NCBI GenBank assembly: GCA_026709335.1
Contig: JAPOTE010000011.1
Coordinates: 1 to 34,303 of the forward strand
Source: Bacteroidota bacterium
GTDB taxonomy: Bacteria; Bacteroidota; Rhodothermia; Rhodothermales; Bin80
DNA length: 34,303 nucleotides
Reading direction: 5' to 3'
The translations under genes and the position numbers were made by a program. Shown here piece after piece: positions 16,701 to 24,292 of this stretch. Position 1 is the stretch's first letter. Every line of letters begins with the position of its first letter. The notes beneath the pieces are model-generated. The model was not told where the DNA came from. It did not search any database and saw nothing but the letters and a program-made list of their open reading frames with translations.

Positions 16701-17240
16701 GTTGATTTTTCGGATGGCCATCGCAGGCTCCGAACGATTGTTCGGATTGAGGATGTTGTAGAATCAGAAGGGCAGGAGATCAATGATAGTCTCGAGCGAA
16801 CGGCGATGCTTTCGTTGATTGATGAGCACTGGACCGAGCACTTACGCTCACTCGATGAAGTGAAGGAGGGGATTGGTCTTCGGGCATATGGCCAGAGAGA
16901 TCCGCTTATAGAGTATAAAATGGAGGCGTTTCGTCTGTTCGCAGAAGTGATTGAGCAGATTGGGGAAAATGTGGTGACTTTTCTGTTCCGGGCAGGGCCT
17001 GTGGTGGAAAAGCGTGGAGGTAATGCAAGGCAGACCAGTCGGTTGGATCACAAACGCGCTCAGGCGAGGCAACAATCTCCTCCTGCTTCATTTGGAATCG
17101 CAGCAACCAATTCAAATGGTGCGAGCCGTGACCCAAGTGCAAAACGGCAACCTGTTCTGGCCGGACAGCATGTTGGTAGAAATGCACCCTGCCCATGCGG
17201 GAGTGGGAAGAAACATAAGCAGTGCTGCGGACGCATATAG
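13767..17240 (+). CDS. secA: Protein translocase ATPase SecA (long Bacteroidota form)
   Basis: This 1157-residue ATPase drives preproteins through SecYEG. Landmarks are Walker A MKTGEGKT (199-206), DEVDSVLVDEARTPLIISGP (308-327), the SDGLHQAIEAKEG segment (585-597), KLAGMTGTA (621-629), NMAGRGTDIKLG, the ATPase arginine region RGRSGRQGDPGESQFY, and the C-terminal zinc motif CPCGSGKKHKQCC (Cys1142, 1144, 1153, 1154). Compared with the 901-residue E. coli protein, Walker A is about 95 residues later and the segment between ISGP and the YIV-DG motif is about 110 residues longer and highly charged, probably coiled coil (about 355-385 and 480-535). These insertions are typical of this phylum. No Shine-Dalgarno precedes ATG 13767. 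recN follows after 11 bases. Confidence 0.97.
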   Translation: MLNFVNQLFGDKNQREIRRKYEPVVTQIHEAISAVKALSDDELRDRTEKFRAQIQDAVAEIEERKQEIQTILRTGYSDEERKDALTLEDRQDYFEELDELEDEWLDVAEDTLNEILPDAFALIKEVCRRLTERGSLKVRATEHDHEIRRRRAYPDIQGSWAIWPNEWEAGGTIIKWEMIPYDVQLIGGVVLHNGNIAEMKTGEGKTLVAVAPVYLNALLGRGVHLITVNPYLAQRDSEWMGPIFEFLGLTVDVIDEYDAHSQERRSAYRADITYGTNNEFGFDYLRDNSFVIDSNQLVQRGHHFAIVDEVDSVLVDEARTPLIISGPVPQSSKSRFDELKPAVDRLVHAQKRLVAGFVSEAEKKLKERDLALERGEEKEAKELESEAGLSLLRAARGFPRNKRLMKILQEPGVEQLRRKTEYFYLQDNAKRMPIVDDAMHYALDEKQHALEPTDQGREFIARAAGEDVNLFILPDVGEETARLKREYEAQKEKLYESIRDREDLSDEKREHKLQNDLRVLKNKLDEETRKLYSTYSDRAERLHAIEQLLKAYTLYERDTEYIVQDGKVQIVDTHTGRVLSGRRYSDGLHQAIEAKEGVKVQAATQTYATITLQNYFRMYSKLAGMTGTAETEAEEFHKIYKMDVVVVPTNKPIDRDDLDDLVFRSKREKYGAVIEKIEEYHDKGQPVLVGTTSVEVSETLSRMLKRARIQHNVLNAKRDRAKQESLIVAEAGKRGAVTIATNMAGRGTDIKLGDGIVKLGGLAIIGTERHESRRIDLQLRGRSGRQGDPGESQFYVSLEDDLMRLFGPDRVAGVMDRLKLEPGAVITHPWVTKSIERAQKKVEQNNFAIRKRQLEYDDVLNSQREVIYDRRMHALKGERFRGEILDMLFKLIERLVKRYHGEGEMEELRDEFRRLLSFDYDIDRKRFFDLGDDGVTEDAYNKAVEYYEAKRSALAAPFFESMKKVQESNAENKPERAFVDFSDGHRRLRTIVRIEDVVESEGQEINDSLERTAMLSLIDEHWTEHLRSLDEVKEGIGLRAYGQRDPLIEYKMEAFRLFAEVIEQIGENVVTFLFRAGPVVEKRGGNARQTSRLDHKRAQARQQSPPASFGIAATNSNGASRDPSAKRQPVLAGQHVGRNAPCPCGSGKKHKQCCGRI

Positions 17241-17251
17241 GTATAAATCTG

Positions 17252-18970
17252 ATGTTGCGTTCCCTCTACATTCGGGATTACGCCATCATTGATGAGCTTG
17301 AGGTCGAATTTGGGCCTGGTCTCAACGTTCTGACAGGAGAGACTGGTGCGGGGAAGTCCATCATGATTGGTGCACTTAAGTTGATTTTGGGTGAACGTGC
17401 TTCATCGGATACGATTCGTTCGGGTGCGAGAAAAGCAATTGTGGAAGGAGTCTTTGATCACGCGGCGTTACCAGAGTTACAACAGCTTCTTCAGGAACAT
17501 GAAATTCCGGTTGAGCCTGTATTGATCATGAGGCGGGAAGTAGCTAAAACCCATAGTCGAGGATTCATTAATGATTCACCTGCAACGCTCCCTGTGATGC
17601 GAGATGTTGCAGCACAGTTGATTGATCTGCATGGTCAACATGAACACCAGTCCCTGCTCAGGGTGCAGACTCATCTGCAGTTGATAGACGATTTTGGCGG
17701 GCTTGCAAGTTTGCGTTCAACCTACTTGGAAGTATATGAGCAAGTAGAGAACCTAATAGATAGGCACGAGGCGCTTAAGGCACGTCAGAATAACTTGGAG
17801 GCATCTCGGGAGCGGCTGACTTATGAAATTACAGAGATTGATACCATTGCTCCACAGGAAGGAGAAGAAGAGAAACTCCAGGGAGAAATGCGTCGACTTG
17901 AACATGCAGAGCACCTCTATAATGCCACAGCATCTCTTCATTCCATCCTCTATGCTCGCGATCATTCTGTCACAGATCAATTGGTGACCGCATTAAATGA
18001 GCTCCAGACTCTTGCAAGTATTGATCAGATACTGGAAGCATCCAGTCAGGAGATCAACCAAGCATATATCTTGGTGAAAGAAAATGCTTCATTCCTGCAG
18101 GAATACAATATGTCTATTGAGTTTAATCCTTCCCGGCTGGAAGAAATACGTAATCGACTGGGGGACTTGGATACTCTAAAAAGAAAGTATGGTGGCAGCT
18201 TGGCTGCGGTACTTGAGTATCGTGAGCAGATTGCAGCGGAGTATGATGATTTAGTCAATTATGATGCCGCTCTTGAAAAACTTGAGCAGGAGCTTGTACA
18301 GACTAAGAAGGTACTTTCTCACGCTGCAATCAAGTTGTCAGGCAAACGATACGAAGTAGCTCGGAAGGTTGAGTATTCTGTTACAGCAGAGTTTACCAGT
18401 CTTGGAATGGCATCAGGGCAGCTTCGTGTTCAGATGCAGAAGCAGGAAGATCCTGCCGGCTGGATTACACCACAAGATCCAGGAAATCAGAAAAGAAGAT
18501 ATAAAGCTTATCGTCATGGGATGGATGTAGTTGAGTTTCTGATTACAACGAATACAGGAGAAATTCCCCGCCCTTTAGCGCGGATAGCTTCTGGGGGAGA
18601 GATTAGTCGTATTATGTTAGCAATAAAGCGTGTTCTGGCAAAGAGTGCCCAGCTTCCCATCTTGGTATTTGATGAAATTGATGTTGGAATCAGTGGAGCC
18701 ATTGCACGCAAAGTGGGGAGGAGCATGGAGGATTTAGCCCGCTGTCATCAAATTATTGCTATTACTCATCTGCCTCAAATTGCTGCATTGGCTCACACAC
18801 ATCACATAGTTGAAAAACGCATCTCTGATGCGAGAACTACAACACGAATCAGACAGCTCCAGAATGAAGAATCGTTGGAGCAAATTGCAATGCTTATCAC
18901 GGGTAAAGAGGTCACAGATGCCGCCCGACAGAGTGCCCGGGAGCTAATGAATATCAGCCATGAAATCTGA
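17252..18970 (+). CDS. recN: DNA repair protein RecN
   Basis: This 572-residue SMC-like ATPase acts in double-strand break repair. The start MLRSLYIRDYAIIDELEVEF at ATG 17252 matches the family; an upstream in-frame GTG at 17222 lies inside secA and is rejected. Walker A GETGAGKS is at about residues 29-36. The Q-loop-like IDLHGQHEHQSLL is near 126-138. A long coiled-coil region spans about 165-400. The ABC signature (LARIASGGEISRIMLAIKRVL) lies before Walker B, LPILVFDEIDVGISG (about 468-482), and ITHLPQIAALAHTHHIVEK supplies the His switch. Its last 11 bases overlap pgm, indicating translational coupling within a secA-recN-pgm-phosphohexomutase run. Confidence 0.97.
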   Translation: MLRSLYIRDYAIIDELEVEFGPGLNVLTGETGAGKSIMIGALKLILGERASSDTIRSGARKAIVEGVFDHAALPELQQLLQEHEIPVEPVLIMRREVAKTHSRGFINDSPATLPVMRDVAAQLIDLHGQHEHQSLLRVQTHLQLIDDFGGLASLRSTYLEVYEQVENLIDRHEALKARQNNLEASRERLTYEITEIDTIAPQEGEEEKLQGEMRRLEHAEHLYNATASLHSILYARDHSVTDQLVTALNELQTLASIDQILEASSQEINQAYILVKENASFLQEYNMSIEFNPSRLEEIRNRLGDLDTLKRKYGGSLAAVLEYREQIAAEYDDLVNYDAALEKLEQELVQTKKVLSHAAIKLSGKRYEVARKVEYSVTAEFTSLGMASGQLRVQMQKQEDPAGWITPQDPGNQKRRYKAYRHGMDVVEFLITTNTGEIPRPLARIASGGEISRIMLAIKRVLAKSAQLPILVFDEIDVGISGAIARKVGRSMEDLARCHQIIAITHLPQIAALAHTHHIVEKRISDARTTTRIRQLQNEESLEQIAMLITGKEVTDAARQSARELMNISHEI

Positions 18971-20555
18971 AGATACACTAATCACTGCCGGAGATATCCC
19001 CGGTTTGGTAAGTGCCTATTACACTGAATCTCCGGAAGGGGAGGTCACCTTTGGAACCTCCGGTCATCGGGGATCCTCACTGAATGGTACCTTTAATGAA
19101 GCACATATTCTGGCAATCAGTCAGGCGATCTGCGAGATTCGTATGGCAAAGGGGCCAGTCATCATAGGAAAGGACACGCATGCCTTGTCTGAGCCGGCTT
19201 CTAGGACTGTACTGGAGGTTTTTGCCGGTAACGGTGTTGATGTGATTCTAGCGGAAGGCTATGCACCCACCCCGGTGGTATCTCATGCACTGCTGAAATG
19301 GAACTTTGCTCATGAGATCAATGAGATTGATGCAGTAATTTTGACACCTTCGCATAATCCCCCAGAGGATGGCGGACTGAAATATAATCCCTCACATGGT
19401 GGGCCAGCGGATGGGTATTGTACAGGGAGAATTCAGGAGCGGGCTCGTGAATTGATGGCGTCTGGATTAAAAGGAGTTAAGCGAATTCCTTACAAAAAGG
19501 CACTGAATGCCTCGAGAACCTCTGTAAAGGATTTGATGACGCCATATATCGAAGATTTATCTTCTGTGATTGATATGGAGGCAATTCGTGTTGCGAATCT
19601 GGCAATTGGAGTGGATCCAATGGGAGGTGCAGCTGTGCATTACTGGGGCAGGATTGCTGAACATTATAATGTGGAGATTAGCATGTTCAACGATAAAATC
19701 GATCCTGCATTTGAGTTTATGCCACTGGATCATGATGATAAGGTCCGAATGGATTGTTCTTCATGGTATGCAATGCAGAATTTGATAGGCATGCTGGAAT
19801 TTTTTGATATTGCTTTCGGCAATGATCCGGATGTGGATCGGCATGGAATCGTCACCAAGAGCAGTGGGTTATTGAATCCAAATCATTATCTGGCAGCGGC
19901 CAGCGAGTATTTACTCACCAATCGTCCTGAGTGGCCAGCAGATGCTCACTTTGAAAAGACAATTGTAACAAGCTCTATGATTGACCGAGTTGCAAAAAGG
20001 CGGCGTCGCAAGGTTCTTGAAATGCCAGTCGGGTTCAAATGGTTTGTGGATGGGTTGTACGATGAAACCTGTGGGTTTGCCAGCGAAGAGAGTGCGGGCG
20101 CATCATTTCTCCGCAGGGACGGTACAGTATGGACTACGGATAAAGATGGAATCATTATGGGGCTGCTGGCTGCGGAAATGCTTGCCGTCACCGAACTTGA
20201 TCCAGGAGAGATCTATGAAGATTTGATCAATAGACATGGCGAAATGTACTATAAACGAATTGACTCTCCGGCTACATCGGATCAGAGGGAAATCTTGGCA
20301 GAGTTATCAGTAGGTAATGTGAAAGCCAAGGAGCTGGCAGGAGATCGGATCACAGCGAAACTCACGAAAGCACGGGGAAATCATGAGCCAATTGGTGGCC
20401 TCAAAGTGACAACGAAGAATGGCTGGTTTGCGGCTAGGCCATCTGGAACAGAGAATTTGTATAAGATTTATGCAGAGAGTTTTGTGAGCGAAGAGCATTT
20501 ACATCAGATCCTGGAGGAAGCACAATCTATTGTAAAGGAGGCTCTCTCAATATGA
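18960..20555 (+). CDS. pgm: Phosphoglucomutase (alpha-D-glucose phosphate-specific)
   Basis: This 531-residue cytoplasmic enzyme interconverts glucose 1-phosphate and glucose 6-phosphate. It closely resembles E. coli Pgm (546 residues) along its length. VTFGTSGHRGSS (29-40) gives the substrate loop. ILTPSHNPPEDGGLKYNP (127-144) carries phosphoserine Ser131. NDPDVDRHGIV (about 288-298) is the metal loop. The segments PVGFKWFVDGLYD, EESAGASFLRRDGT and AARPSGTENLYKIYAESF form the sugar and phosphate sites. The start ATG 18960 lies inside the end of recN (11-bp overlap), and its stop overlaps the next gene by 4 bp (ATGA). Confidence 0.96.
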   Translation: MKSEDTLITAGDIPGLVSAYYTESPEGEVTFGTSGHRGSSLNGTFNEAHILAISQAICEIRMAKGPVIIGKDTHALSEPASRTVLEVFAGNGVDVILAEGYAPTPVVSHALLKWNFAHEINEIDAVILTPSHNPPEDGGLKYNPSHGGPADGYCTGRIQERARELMASGLKGVKRIPYKKALNASRTSVKDLMTPYIEDLSSVIDMEAIRVANLAIGVDPMGGAAVHYWGRIAEHYNVEISMFNDKIDPAFEFMPLDHDDKVRMDCSSWYAMQNLIGMLEFFDIAFGNDPDVDRHGIVTKSSGLLNPNHYLAAASEYLLTNRPEWPADAHFEKTIVTSSMIDRVAKRRRRKVLEMPVGFKWFVDGLYDETCGFASEESAGASFLRRDGTVWTTDKDGIIMGLLAAEMLAVTELDPGEIYEDLINRHGEMYYKRIDSPATSDQREILAELSVGNVKAKELAGDRITAKLTKARGNHEPIGGLKVTTKNGWFAARPSGTENLYKIYAESFVSEEHLHQILEEAQSIVKEALSI

Positions 20556-21952
20556 CGAGTTATTTGAGAATGGCTGACTCGTTACGTTTTGGCACAGATG
20601 GCTGGCGGGCTGTAATTGGACGGGAGTTTACGTTTGCAAACCTTAGCCGAATGGCTCGAGCAACCGTTAAATGGCTCAAGCTGTCAAACCCTGCCCCCCG
20701 TGTCGTTGTTGGCCACGACACACGATTCATGGGGCGTTTATTTGCAGAGCATGTCGCACAGGAATTCGCAAATGAAGGTGCAACGGTCATCCTCGCTTCC
20801 GGCCCCACACCTACTCCTGCAATCAGTTGGGCGGCAACTCGTCAAGGGATCAGCGCAGGCGTTGTCATTACTGCGAGCCACAATCCTCCGGAGTATAGTG
20901 GATACAAGATCAAAACACATTTTGGTGGTCCGGCTACGGATATGATGACCGGTGCAGTGGAAAAGTTGATGGAGCCTTATGCACCGAGTTCGCGAAGGCA
21001 CGGCCGTGAGTTAGTAGAAGAGAGGAATATCACGGCCGAGTATACAGAATATTTGCGCAGTTTATTTGATTTGGGCTCAATAGATGTAAGACTTGTCCAT
21101 GATCCGATGTACGGGGCAGGGCAGGGGATTCTTTCCAGACTTCTTAGCAGTAAATGTGTTACAGAAATTCGTAGTGAAATCAATCCGGGGTTTGGTGGTA
21201 TAGCACCGGAGCCGATTGAGAAAAATCTGGGAGAACTGATGGAGAGCGTTGTACGGCAAGGTGCGACAGTTGGCATTGCACATGATGGAGATGCAGATCG
21301 AATTGGTGTTGTAGATGAGCGTGGAGATATTGTCACGTCCCATTTGGTAATGGCACTTTTGGCTGCACACTTACATAAGTATCACAGTTTGAAGGGAGCA
21401 ATTGTACGGACGTTTGCAACTTCTGCAATTCTGACAAAAATGGGGGCGGCTTGGGGGATACCGGTGGAAACCTATCCGATCGGATTCAAACATGTAGCTC
21501 CCCGCTTTTTAGAGACGGATGTTTTAGTCGGTGGTGAAGAATCCGGTGGCATTGCAGTTGCAGGGCACATTCCGGAGCGTGACGGGATATACGTGGCTCT
21601 TGTGTTATTGAACATGTTGGCGGAACGACAGAAGCCTCTCACCGCATTGGTTCAGGAGTTGTTTGATGAATTCGGGCCACATGCCTATTATCGCTCAGAT
21701 GTACATACACAGAAACAGCCGGAAATTATTGCAGACTTGCGTCGAATGGGCGGTCTGCGGCAAATTGGAGGGCGTAAGGTAAATTCAATGGACTTGCTTG
21801 ACGGATTCAAGCATTTGATGGAAGATGCATGGCTGTTGATCCGTCCTTCGGGCACAGAGCCTGTGCTTCGGATTTACGCTGAAGCTCCAACCGGTTCCGA
21901 GGCAGAAACGTTGGTCCATGATGTTCTGACCCAGTTTGATCTGCCAACTTGA
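20552..21952 (+). CDS. Phosphohexomutase (phosphoglucomutase/phosphomannomutase family)
   Basis: This 466-residue cytoplasmic alpha-D-phosphohexomutase has the four family loops in order: SLRFGTDGWRAVIG (10-23); VVITASHNPPEYSGYK with phosphoserine Ser109; the metal loop HDGDADRIG (about 244-252); the sugar loop GGEESGGIA (about 326-334); and the phosphate loop RPSGTEPVLRIYAEA near 430-444. It is distinct from the Pgm encoded just upstream and probably acts on mannose or glucosamine phosphates or has mixed specificity; the GEESGG loop allows both Glc and Man. It overlaps pgm by ATGA and is preceded by an AGGAGG about 10 bases before its ATG, one of the few good Shine-Dalgarno sequences in the window. 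It is the last gene of the secA-recN-pgm run. Confidence 0.93.
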   Translation: MTSYLRMADSLRFGTDGWRAVIGREFTFANLSRMARATVKWLKLSNPAPRVVVGHDTRFMGRLFAEHVAQEFANEGATVILASGPTPTPAISWAATRQGISAGVVITASHNPPEYSGYKIKTHFGGPATDMMTGAVEKLMEPYAPSSRRHGRELVEERNITAEYTEYLRSLFDLGSIDVRLVHDPMYGAGQGILSRLLSSKCVTEIRSEINPGFGGIAPEPIEKNLGELMESVVRQGATVGIAHDGDADRIGVVDERGDIVTSHLVMALLAAHLHKYHSLKGAIVRTFATSAILTKMGAAWGIPVETYPIGFKHVAPRFLETDVLVGGEESGGIAVAGHIPERDGIYVALVLLNMLAERQKPLTALVQELFDEFGPHAYYRSDVHTQKQPEIIADLRRMGGLRQIGGRKVNSMDLLDGFKHLMEDAWLLIRPSGTEPVLRIYAEAPTGSEAETLVHDVLTQFDLPT

Positions 21953-21994
21953 TGCTCCTTTGATATTGAGGTGCAATGATGAATCAACTTTTTA

Positions 21995-22060
21995 TCTCCG
22001 AAGATGTGATATTATCAATCCGGGTTCATTGGCACACACGCCGAATATTCGCCTCGGAGA
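21995..22060. promoter_or_regulatory. Inverted repeat between convergent genes
   Basis: TCTCCGA (21995-22001) and TCGGAGA (22054-22060) are 7-bp complementary arms, with the perfect 10-bp palindrome CGAATATTCG (22042-22051) between them. They lie in the 214-base gap between the phosphohexomutase stop and the convergent dienelactone hydrolase stop, where a two-way transcript end would be expected. No T tract is visible on either strand. The gap holds no convincing gene. Confidence 0.25.
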
Positions 22061-22166
22061 CTGGACAACTTCTTATACAATCTCTTTCGATTTGGGCGCC
22101 GGGGAATTAGCAGGCAGCATAAGGTTATTTATCGGAGGGAGGAGATACAGAGATGCTGTGAGAAAG

Positions 22167-23063
22167 TTACCCTTGATTTTGAAGATGCTTGTTAAAGAAT
22201 GCCACGGTTCGTTTCCAGGCAAGCTTGGCTCCCTCTGCATCAAAGCGAGGCGTCGTATCATTGTGAAATCCATGCTGTAGTCCTTCATAGATATAGGCGG
22301 TGTATTCTTTGCCATGCTCTTTTAACGCAGCTTCGTATGCCGGCCAGCCGGTATTAACGCGTCGATCGTTTTCAGCAAAATGGAACAGGAGTGGAGACCG
22401 GATTTGAGGTACGAGTTCTATGTCGGGTTGTCCACCATAAAATGGAACGGCTGCGCCGAGGCCGGGAAGACGTGTGGCCATCATATTGGAAATCCACCCA
22501 CCAAAACAAAACCCTACAACGCCTACGCGACCCGTGCATTGATCATGTGTGCGGAGATATTCGTATCCGGCAATGAAATCTTCCAGCATCTCATTGCGGT
22601 CACGTTGCCGCTGTAATTCACGACCCTCATCATCCGTACCGGGATATCCACCAAAAGGAGTTAGTGCATCCGGTGCGAGGCTGATGAATCCGGCCAAAGA
22701 GGCGCGCCTACAGACATCTTCTATATGTGGATTCAATCCACGATTCTCATGAACTACAACAACACCAGGTAATGCTCCAGAAACATCCTTTGGAATGCAG
22801 AGCAGAGCACGCATTGTGCCGGCTCCGTCAGGGCTATCATAGGTGATATATTCCTCAGAAAGTCGAGAATCTCCTCTGCGGATCTGTTGGGCAGATGTGT
22901 ATTTTGGGGAGAGAAAATCAAGCATTGCAGACGCTGTCATCGTACCGACAGCATATTTGGAGGCTTGATCCAAAAACTGTCTTCGTGAGATCAGACTGTG
23001 AACATAGCTGTCAAACAAGTCAAAGACTTCACGCGGGAGGTTTTCTTTGATAATCTCTTTCAT
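22167..23063 (-). CDS. Dienelactone hydrolase family protein with twin-arginine-like N-terminus
   Basis: This 298-residue alpha/beta hydrolase has the dienelactone hydrolase catalytic set: Cys186 in GVVGFCFGGW, Asp233 in FAENDRRVN, a His in LQHGFHND (264 or 267), and Glu106 in VVVHENRGLNPHIEDV, which activates the Cys in this family. A SRRQFLDQASKYAVGTMTAS segment (26-45) resembles a Tat signal, preceded by 25 mainly polar residues, so export to the periplasm is likely but the signal is unusually deep. The substrate is unknown; relatives act on lactones and small esters. It starts 61 bases from the divergent DsbA-like gene and may share its control region. Confidence 0.9.
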   Translation of the reverse strand: MKEIIKENLPREVFDLFDSYVHSLISRRQFLDQASKYAVGTMTASAMLDFLSPKYTSAQQIRRGDSRLSEEYITYDSPDGAGTMRALLCIPKDVSGALPGVVVVHENRGLNPHIEDVCRRASLAGFISLAPDALTPFGGYPGTDDEGRELQRQRDRNEMLEDFIAGYEYLRTHDQCTGRVGVVGFCFGGWISNMMATRLPGLGAAVPFYGGQPDIELVPQIRSPLLFHFAENDRRVNTGWPAYEAALKEHGKEYTAYIYEGLQHGFHNDTTPRFDAEGAKLAWKRTVAFFNKHLQNQG

Positions 23064-23101
23064 GCTTTAATGAAGCAACATTTAATGGTCAAGGTTGTTT
23101 T

Positions 23102-23118
23102 CCTGTCAAATATACAGG
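23102..23118. promoter_or_regulatory. Small dyad just before the DsbA-like gene
   Basis: CCTGT (23102-23106) and ACAGG (23114-23118) form a 17-bp dyad in the 61-bp divergent promoter region, ending 6 bases before ATG 23125. The arms are short, so chance occurrence is possible. It could be an operator or a leader hairpin. Confidence 0.25.
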
Positions 23119-23124
23119 CTTTCC

Positions 23125-24027
23125 ATGCGTTGGACTCTACTACTGATGAATTTTCTTGTTGCATTTTCTGTTACTGCGCAGGAAATAGATCAGGAGCAGC
23201 TTCTGGCAAATTTACGATTTCGCATACCTGATCTGCAAGAGGCGGAATTAACGATTGGAGAATTAGAGCCCAGTCCTTATGGAGATCTCAAGCAAGGAGC
23301 GCTCACGATCAATGGCCAACAAACGGTTCAATTTTTGCTTTCGGAAGAACAGATGCATCTGATTCTTCTTACAGCAGCCCCGATAGATGTCAGCCTTACA
23401 CCGGATCAAATAGCCATGGAGCGCGAAGAGCAGGCGAGGCAGGAAACTCTGATTGCCGCGGAGTCGCACAGAGCATTAAGTCGATTTGCAGAAGGGAAAC
23501 CGAGTAGAGGACCTGCAGATGCTCCAATCACAATTTACGAATTCAGTGATTTTCAATGCCCTTATTGTGCAAGGGCCAGTTCAGTTGTTGAGAAAGTCCT
23601 TGAAAAATATCCAGAGGATGTTCGTTTTGTTTACTTGCATTTTCCGCTGGATATCCATGACTGGGCAAAGCGGGCGGCAATCGCTGCTGATTGTGCATCA
23701 AGGCAGAGTCATGAAGCTTTCTGGATTCTACACGATAATTTATTCAAATTTCAGAAGGAAGTCACGAGTGAGTCAATGTTGGAACAGATTGGTTCTTGGT
23801 TGGAAGAAACTACCCTTGACCTTGATATGTGGAGGGCATGTGCCTCCGACGAAAGTGCTCCATCCAATCAGGGAGTTTCACTCGATGTTGATATTTCCAC
23901 CGCAACAGCCAAGCGGTTCGGTTTGACAGGTACGCCTGCCTTTTTTGTGAATGGATACCTATTGAGCGGAGCACAACCACTGGAAGCCTTTGATGATCTG
24001 ATCAACACGATCAAGGCGGATTTCTAA
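23125..24027 (+). CDS. Exported DsbA-like thiol-disulfide oxidoreductase
   Basis: This 300-residue protein has a clear signal peptide (MRWTLLLMNFLVAFSVTA before Gln19). A poorly defined N-terminal region (about 20-125) is followed by a thioredoxin-fold DsbA/thioredoxin_4 domain (about 130-300). The active site is CPYC at residues 145-148 in YEFSDFQCPYCARAS. The cis-Pro loop is GLTGTPAFFVNGYLLSGAQP near the C-terminus, and the helical insertion contains HEAFWILHDNLFKFQ. It should form or shuffle disulfides in the periplasm. The ATG at 23125 is preferred over TTG 23095 because it gives a clean signal peptide. It is divergent from the Tat-type hydrolase. Confidence 0.9.
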   Translation: MRWTLLLMNFLVAFSVTAQEIDQEQLLANLRFRIPDLQEAELTIGELEPSPYGDLKQGALTINGQQTVQFLLSEEQMHLILLTAAPIDVSLTPDQIAMEREEQARQETLIAAESHRALSRFAEGKPSRGPADAPITIYEFSDFQCPYCARASSVVEKVLEKYPEDVRFVYLHFPLDIHDWAKRAAIAADCASRQSHEAFWILHDNLFKFQKEVTSESMLEQIGSWLEETTLDLDMWRACASDESAPSNQGVSLDVDISTATAKRFGLTGTPAFFVNGYLLSGAQPLEAFDDLINTIKADF

Positions 24028-24184
24028 CAAGTACGTTTCTGTCTCTCATTCAGAGAGTACGGACATATTGCCCGAACCTGTATTGATTTACCTCGGATTT
24101 TGATCGACAGAATTTACATCATGATAATTCGGTTATTGAATCAGGATTTTTCCTGCCAGTTAGGTTCGATTCAGCTGTCAGCCA

Positions 24185-24231
24185 GCCAACCTTGGCGGCA
24201 GAGGGATACAGATGTTCTCGCAATGGGAACA
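24185..24231 (+). promoter_or_regulatory. Hairpin-forming leader region before the M16 peptidase gene
   Basis: The 265-base gap 24028-24292 has no gene but several small dyads: CTCTC/GAGAG (24043-24047/24053-24057), CAGGA/TCCTG (24142-24146/24151-24155), GCCAA/TTGGC (24185-24189/24192-24196) and TGTTCTC/GGGAACA (24213-24219/24225-24231, one G-T pair). The first may mark the 3' end of the DsbA-like transcript. The functions of the others are not evident. Confidence 0.25.
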
Positions 24232-24292
24232 CGGATCTGCATTGAGTGTAGGTAATACTTCATTTTTATCTTAGTCTAAATATCTTTTTCCA

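Noticed and set aside
17222-17251. Earlier GTG start for recN
   Set aside because: It would add ten residues from within the secA end; the family start MLRSLYIRDYAI is at 17252.
21936-22280. A 114-codon plus-strand frame after the second phosphohexomutase
   Set aside because: It overlaps both that gene and the convergent hydrolase, and has no recognisable domain.
23095-23124. Upstream TTG start for the DsbA-like gene
   Set aside because: It would place ten polar residues before a clean signal peptide and run through the small dyad.
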